Assembly (NCBI GenBank): GCA_030913385.1
Contig: CP133159.1
Span: forward strand, 1,944,584-2,008,583
DNA: 64,000 bases
Direction: 5' to 3'
From: Cytophagaceae bacterium ABcell3
Lineage (GTDB): Bacteria; Bacteroidota; Bacteroidia; Cytophagales; Cytophagaceae
This document shows positions 60,481 through 64,000 of this stretch, piece by piece (within the stretch, counting starts at the first letter, position 1; each line of letters starts with the position of its first letter). The position numbers were made by a program, and so were the translations under genes. Below the pieces are notes generated by a model that was not told the origin of the DNA, made no database searches, and worked only from the letters and a program-made list of their open reading frames with translations.

Positions 60481-63336
60481 ATGAAGAAGAAATTTTTGCA
60501 AATAGTAGCAGAACAGACTTGGGACAAATCAGCTTCTGATTACTGCTATGTTTTTCCTTCTAGAAGGGCAGGAGTCTATTTCAGAGACCATTTGAAAGCC
60601 TTTATTCGGGCGCGTGGAGAAGATGGTGTTGTGATGATGCCACAAGTGGCTACATTCAGTGAGTTTGTCAAAGCCCAATCACCCTACCTGTCAGCAGACC
60701 CACTTGATTTGTCTGTGCGCATGTACCGAATTTACTGTTCCCTTGTAAAAGAAGGAACCGCCATGGACTTTGACCGTTTTTACCCCTTGTCAGTAACCAT
60801 GCTGCGGGATTTTAATGAGATGGATTTCGCTTTGGCGGATATTGATCAGTTGTTTAGCGATATGTCTTTGTTGAAGGAATATGAGTTTTCTGATATGGAA
60901 AGCTTGTTTTCCTATGAAGGCGTTAAGCAATTTTTTCAGGCTTTTAGATCTTATGGAAATAACAAGATAAGGGAGCAATATTTGTGGCTATGGAAGTTGG
61001 CTTCAGATCTATATAAAAATTTGAAAGCCGAGGTTATTAGCGAAGGGCTTGCATGGGATGGCCTAAACTATCGAATGCTTTCTGAAGGGAAAATAGCAGT
61101 GCCTGGGAAAAAAGCCATTTTTGCAGGTTTTAATGCCCTTAATAAATCTGAGGCTGCTATTGTTGAAAAGCTTCTTGTCGGTAAGCAGGCTGCCATCTTT
61201 TGGGATGGCGATGATTACTATGTCAACAATCCTATGCAGGAGGCAGGCATGTTTATTAGAAAATATGCTAAACGGTGGGAGGCTTATGAATCTATAGTGG
61301 TTTCTGCCGGACTTCAATCAGATAAAAAGAATATATATACTTATGGTAATGCATTGCAAGCAGGGCAGGTAAAAGCATTGCATTATGTATTGAATCAGTT
61401 ATTGGATGAAGGACTTAACCCTGCAGAGACTATGGTGGTGCTGCCCGATCAAAATATGTTGCAGCCCTTGTTGTTTTCTTTGCCTGAGCGCTTGGAAAAC
61501 ATTAATGTGACCATGGGTATAAACTTGCGGAGGTCACATTTGCTGACATTGTATGAATACCTATACCAAACCTATAGGGAGGGTAAACAAGAAGAGGCTG
61601 CTTTCCTTGTAAGCATAAACAACCTGACGCGGATTTTACGCCACCCACTGATCTACCCATTAGCATCTGGCGCTATTGAAAGATTTACCGAAGCTTTAAA
61701 TACGCAAAACCTTCTTTTGGCTAGTCATGAAAACCTGAAACTTGTGGCAGAAAGTTGTAAAACATTGCCTGCTTTGCAACAATTGCTGGACTTGATTTTT
61801 TCTTATGACCGCCGTAAGGGGAAAGCATTCTTTCAGCTTTTGATACAAATGAACCGCTATTTGCAAAAAGCACCTATGGCTATGTCTGCCATAGATAAAG
61901 AGTCCTTAGTTTTTGCAAATGCCGTACTTGATAAAATTATCAGTAACGCTTATTTGAAAACAGAAGCATTTTCACTGTCTTTTCATACAGCTTGGAAGCT
62001 GCTTCGTGAAGTGTTTGCTTCGGCCACGCTCCCTTTAGAAGGAAATGCTTCAGGAAGTTTGCAGGTAATGGGGCCTATGGAAACACGTTGTCTGGATTTT
62101 AAAAATATATTTATCTTATCAGCGAATGAAGGGATTTATCCCGCAAAACCTTCTTCAGACACGCTTTTGCCATACCAGGTTCGGAAAGCTTATGGGTTGC
62201 CTGATTATGAAACGCACGATGCAAATTACTCTTACCAGTTTTATAACCTGATTCAACGGGCAGAAAATGTTTATTGTTTTTACAATACGGAAGCTTCTGG
62301 AGCAGGAAAAGGCGAAATAAGCCGGTATTTTCAGCAACTTAAATATGAGCTCTCGGGCCAAAAAGGGGCTTTTGATTTTTCCAGTCGTATTTTTTCCTTT
62401 GACCTTGGTAAAAGTGTAGAGCCTAAGCCTATTTCTATACCTAAAGACGCAAATGTCCTTCGTGAAATATTAAATTATACCGAAGGGAGCGGAAAGGGAT
62501 TTTACTTGTCTCCCTCGGCCCTTAGTGTTTACCTTAACTGCCCACTTCAGTTTTACTTTACCTATATCAAAAAAGTAAAAGTCCCTGAAGAGGGAACTGA
62601 AGATCTTGAGGCATGGGCTATGGGTAATATTGTTCACCGGACTATGGAACTGTTGTATGAGGCACATGTAGAAAGTGGACAGCCTGTTACTGCCAGCGAT
62701 ATTAAAGAATTGCAGAAAAAGGCCAATGCTGTCATGGACAAAGTGTTGGATGAGGAAATGATTAGCCAATATAGGAGGAAGGGGTTTAATAACTTATTGC
62801 TTGCGGCACTACGGAAATATGTCCTGAATATTTTGCTAAATGACTTGGAGTCCGTTCCCTTCAAAGTGCTCTCTTCGGAAGAAAAAATTCGGACAGGCAT
62901 AAAAGTAGGTGGCCATGTTTTTGAATTAGGAGGGAAAATTGATCAAGTGAGAGAAAGGGCAGGGGAGGTTTGTTTGGTAGATTATAAAACCGGAAAAAGC
63001 CAAAAAGAACCTGTGAAGTTACTCGCTGAACCTGAACTTTATGTGGAAGAGGTTATTGGAAACCAGCAAAAGTTTAGGTATATATTTCAAATGGCAATGT
63101 ATGGATGGCTTTATCAAAACGTTAAATCGGTGCCATTCCCGTCCCTGCAACTTCATTTTCTTCGTGATAACCATATTCTCCAGCTTCAGTATCCTTCGGG
63201 ATCAGACCCTTGCTGGTTTGGCGATAAACTTGCTGAAAAGCTCCAAGAACTAAGTGACGCTGACGTACCTTTTTTGCAGACCGAAGATGAGAAAAGCTGC
63301 ACTTACTGTGCGTTTAAAAAAATATGCCAAAGGTAG
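60481..63336 (+). CDS. addB: AddB-like PD-(D/E)XK nuclease with iron-sulfur cysteines
   Basis: 951 residues. The N-terminal part keeps a helicase-like fold without a Walker A Lys (YVFPSRRAGVYFRDHL), the centre has GSLQVMGPMETRCLDFKNIFIL, and the C-terminal third is a PD-(D/E)XK nuclease: LSPSALSVYLNCPLQFYF, GNIVHRTMELLYEA, VCLVDYKTGKSQ, FQMAMYGWLY. Cys687 and Cys940, 943, 949 (CTYCAFKKIC) match the 4Fe-4S cluster site of AddB. It should cut the strand opposite to AddA. The gene follows addA by 9 bp. Confidence 0.93.
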   Translation: MKKKFLQIVAEQTWDKSASDYCYVFPSRRAGVYFRDHLKAFIRARGEDGVVMMPQVATFSEFVKAQSPYLSADPLDLSVRMYRIYCSLVKEGTAMDFDRFYPLSVTMLRDFNEMDFALADIDQLFSDMSLLKEYEFSDMESLFSYEGVKQFFQAFRSYGNNKIREQYLWLWKLASDLYKNLKAEVISEGLAWDGLNYRMLSEGKIAVPGKKAIFAGFNALNKSEAAIVEKLLVGKQAAIFWDGDDYYVNNPMQEAGMFIRKYAKRWEAYESIVVSAGLQSDKKNIYTYGNALQAGQVKALHYVLNQLLDEGLNPAETMVVLPDQNMLQPLLFSLPERLENINVTMGINLRRSHLLTLYEYLYQTYREGKQEEAAFLVSINNLTRILRHPLIYPLASGAIERFTEALNTQNLLLASHENLKLVAESCKTLPALQQLLDLIFSYDRRKGKAFFQLLIQMNRYLQKAPMAMSAIDKESLVFANAVLDKIISNAYLKTEAFSLSFHTAWKLLREVFASATLPLEGNASGSLQVMGPMETRCLDFKNIFILSANEGIYPAKPSSDTLLPYQVRKAYGLPDYETHDANYSYQFYNLIQRAENVYCFYNTEASGAGKGEISRYFQQLKYELSGQKGAFDFSSRIFSFDLGKSVEPKPISIPKDANVLREILNYTEGSGKGFYLSPSALSVYLNCPLQFYFTYIKKVKVPEEGTEDLEAWAMGNIVHRTMELLYEAHVESGQPVTASDIKELQKKANAVMDKVLDEEMISQYRRKGFNNLLLAALRKYVLNILLNDLESVPFKVLSSEEKIRTGIKVGGHVFELGGKIDQVRERAGEVCLVDYKTGKSQKEPVKLLAEPELYVEEVIGNQQKFRYIFQMAMYGWLYQNVKSVPFPSLQLHFLRDNHILQLQYPSGSDPCWFGDKLAEKLQELSDADVPFLQTEDEKSCTYCAFKKICQR

Positions 63337-63624
63337 TAGTAGCGCTTGTATTTCCAGGGAATTTTAAGAAATAATTATTTTTTTGCGGAGTTTTTTTGAA
63401 GGTGTTTTTTGAGTTTTTTGATACAATTGTAAGAAAAGTCCCTTAAATTTTAAGGGTGTTCTGTTAAACAATACCATGATTGTTATAATAGCGTCATGAT
63501 TTAAGGGTGTGTTTTCTAAATTATTGAAAAATAGTGTTTTGTAAATGTTTGCTAAGTGCTGTATTTTAGGATAACAATTGCAAGATTGCACTTGTTGGTA
63601 TGTAAATTCTAAAAAAACTTAGCC

Positions 63625-63975
63625 ATGAAAAAAATCGAAGCTATTATAAGAACGTCCATGTTCAATACAGTAAAAGAAGCCCTTCATGCTATAGGTGTAG
63701 ACTTTTTTACTTTTGCAGACGTGAAAGGCGTAGGCAACCAAAAAAGTGAGCGGGGAACTTATAGGGGGGTAGAGTATGATTTAGGTTCTATTGCCCGGAC
63801 ACAATTGAATATTGTTGTTCCTGAAGATATTGCAGATGACGTTATTCAAGCCATCCTTGCTCATGGTGCTACTGGAGAAATAGGTGATGGAAAGATTTTT
63901 GTAACCGATGTAGCCCAAGTCATTCGCATTAGAGATGGAAAAGTTGACGATGCAGCATTGCAGCCCGTTGGCTAA
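63625..63975 (+). CDS. glnK: P-II family nitrogen regulatory protein
   Basis: 116 residues, P-II length. Core: KKIEAIIRTSMFNTVKEALHAIGV, T-loop with conserved Tyr51 in YRGVEY, and GEIGDGKIFVTDVAQVIRIRDGK (the second P-II signature and ATP/2-oxoglutarate site). The T-loop continues DLGSIARTQL rather than the enterobacterial VVDFLPK form, which is usual in Bacteroidota-type GlnK/NifI-like proteins. It senses carbon/nitrogen status and usually gates an ammonium transporter; that gene may lie just outside the window. The 288-bp gap after addB holds no supported gene. Confidence 0.93.
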   Translation: MKKIEAIIRTSMFNTVKEALHAIGVDFFTFADVKGVGNQKSERGTYRGVEYDLGSIARTQLNIVVPEDIADDVIQAILAHGATGEIGDGKIFVTDVAQVIRIRDGKVDDAALQPVG

Positions 63976-64000
63976 ACGGAGCTGTTAAAGCGGTGCTTGT

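Noticed and set aside
63625-63975. T-loop of the P-II protein as an unusual variant
   Set aside because: Tyr51 and both signatures are kept, and a similar DLG-containing T-loop is common in Bacteroidota P-II proteins.
1-64000. CRISPR array, tRNA, rRNA or phage-defence cluster
   Set aside because: No regularly spaced repeats, tRNA cloverleaf signals or defence gene sets were seen; AddAB and RecR are ordinary repair genes.

Overview
The window looks like a chromosomal segment of a Bacteroidota bacterium, most likely from the Cytophagales. The grounds are families typical of that phylum (a DUF4369/TlpA-type lipid-linked thiol protein, a menaquinone-only quinone pathway, a PEP-independent FucP-type sugar transporter, Bacteroidota-style AddAB, RecR/ClpS/HldA neighbours), AT-rich intergenic DNA, no clear Shine-Dalgarno sequences, and several matches to the Bacteroidota -7 promoter element TAnnTTTG. 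The genus cannot be fixed from sequence alone. About 56 protein genes, one RNase P RNA, one group II intron and several repeats can be supported; no tRNA, rRNA or CRISPR array was seen.

Layout. 0-7 kb: menaquinone genes menA and menC interspersed with three short-chain dehydrogenase genes, and a secreted sugar-dehydrogenase-like/cytochrome c pair on the other strand. A 397-bp non-autonomous transposon-like element with a 10-bp target duplication sits exactly between an SDR stop codon and menC. 7-15 kb: a sigma-54 response regulator, rnpB, an Smr protein, a BamA-like barrel, acs-yidD, lgt. 15-28 kb: nadE, two membrane proteins, yceI, usp, a lipoprotein, then the envelope set lptD / amidase / MCE protein. 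27.6-36 kb: marR-pirin, an acyl-CoA carboxylase beta subunit, a SirB1-like protein, and a tightly overlapped WD40-DivIVA-folB-ChaN operon. 36-41 kb: pheA-aminotransferase, a DUF4168 protein and a sugar transporter. 41.5-44.6 kb: hemE, its terminator and a complete group IIC intron directly behind the terminator. 44.6-51.7 kb: a minus-strand run clpS, recR, a fused glycosyltransferase, aspC, hldA-like kinase, trkH. 51.7-64 kb: a sodium symporter, an alkyltransferase-like/MEKHLA pair, mechanosensitive channel, AI-2E-family protein, addA-addB and a P-II protein.

Structure beyond the genes. A family of four short dispersed repeats with imperfect terminal inverted repeats lies just behind the stop codons of unrelated genes (7184, 13748, 21769, 22660). 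A palindrome TGTAyGTACA occurs upstream of both yceI and pirin, families often found with MarR regulators, and a different 21-bp near-palindrome lies just upstream of the marR gene itself; together these suggest a small stress regulon. Several enzymes lack residues normally needed for catalysis (two SDRs, an IscA-like protein, an alkyltransferase-like protein). hemE and addA have TAnnTTTG boxes so close to the ATG that their mRNAs may be leaderless. No clearly new multi-gene system was found; the repeat family, the element beside menC and the palindromes are the least explained signals.
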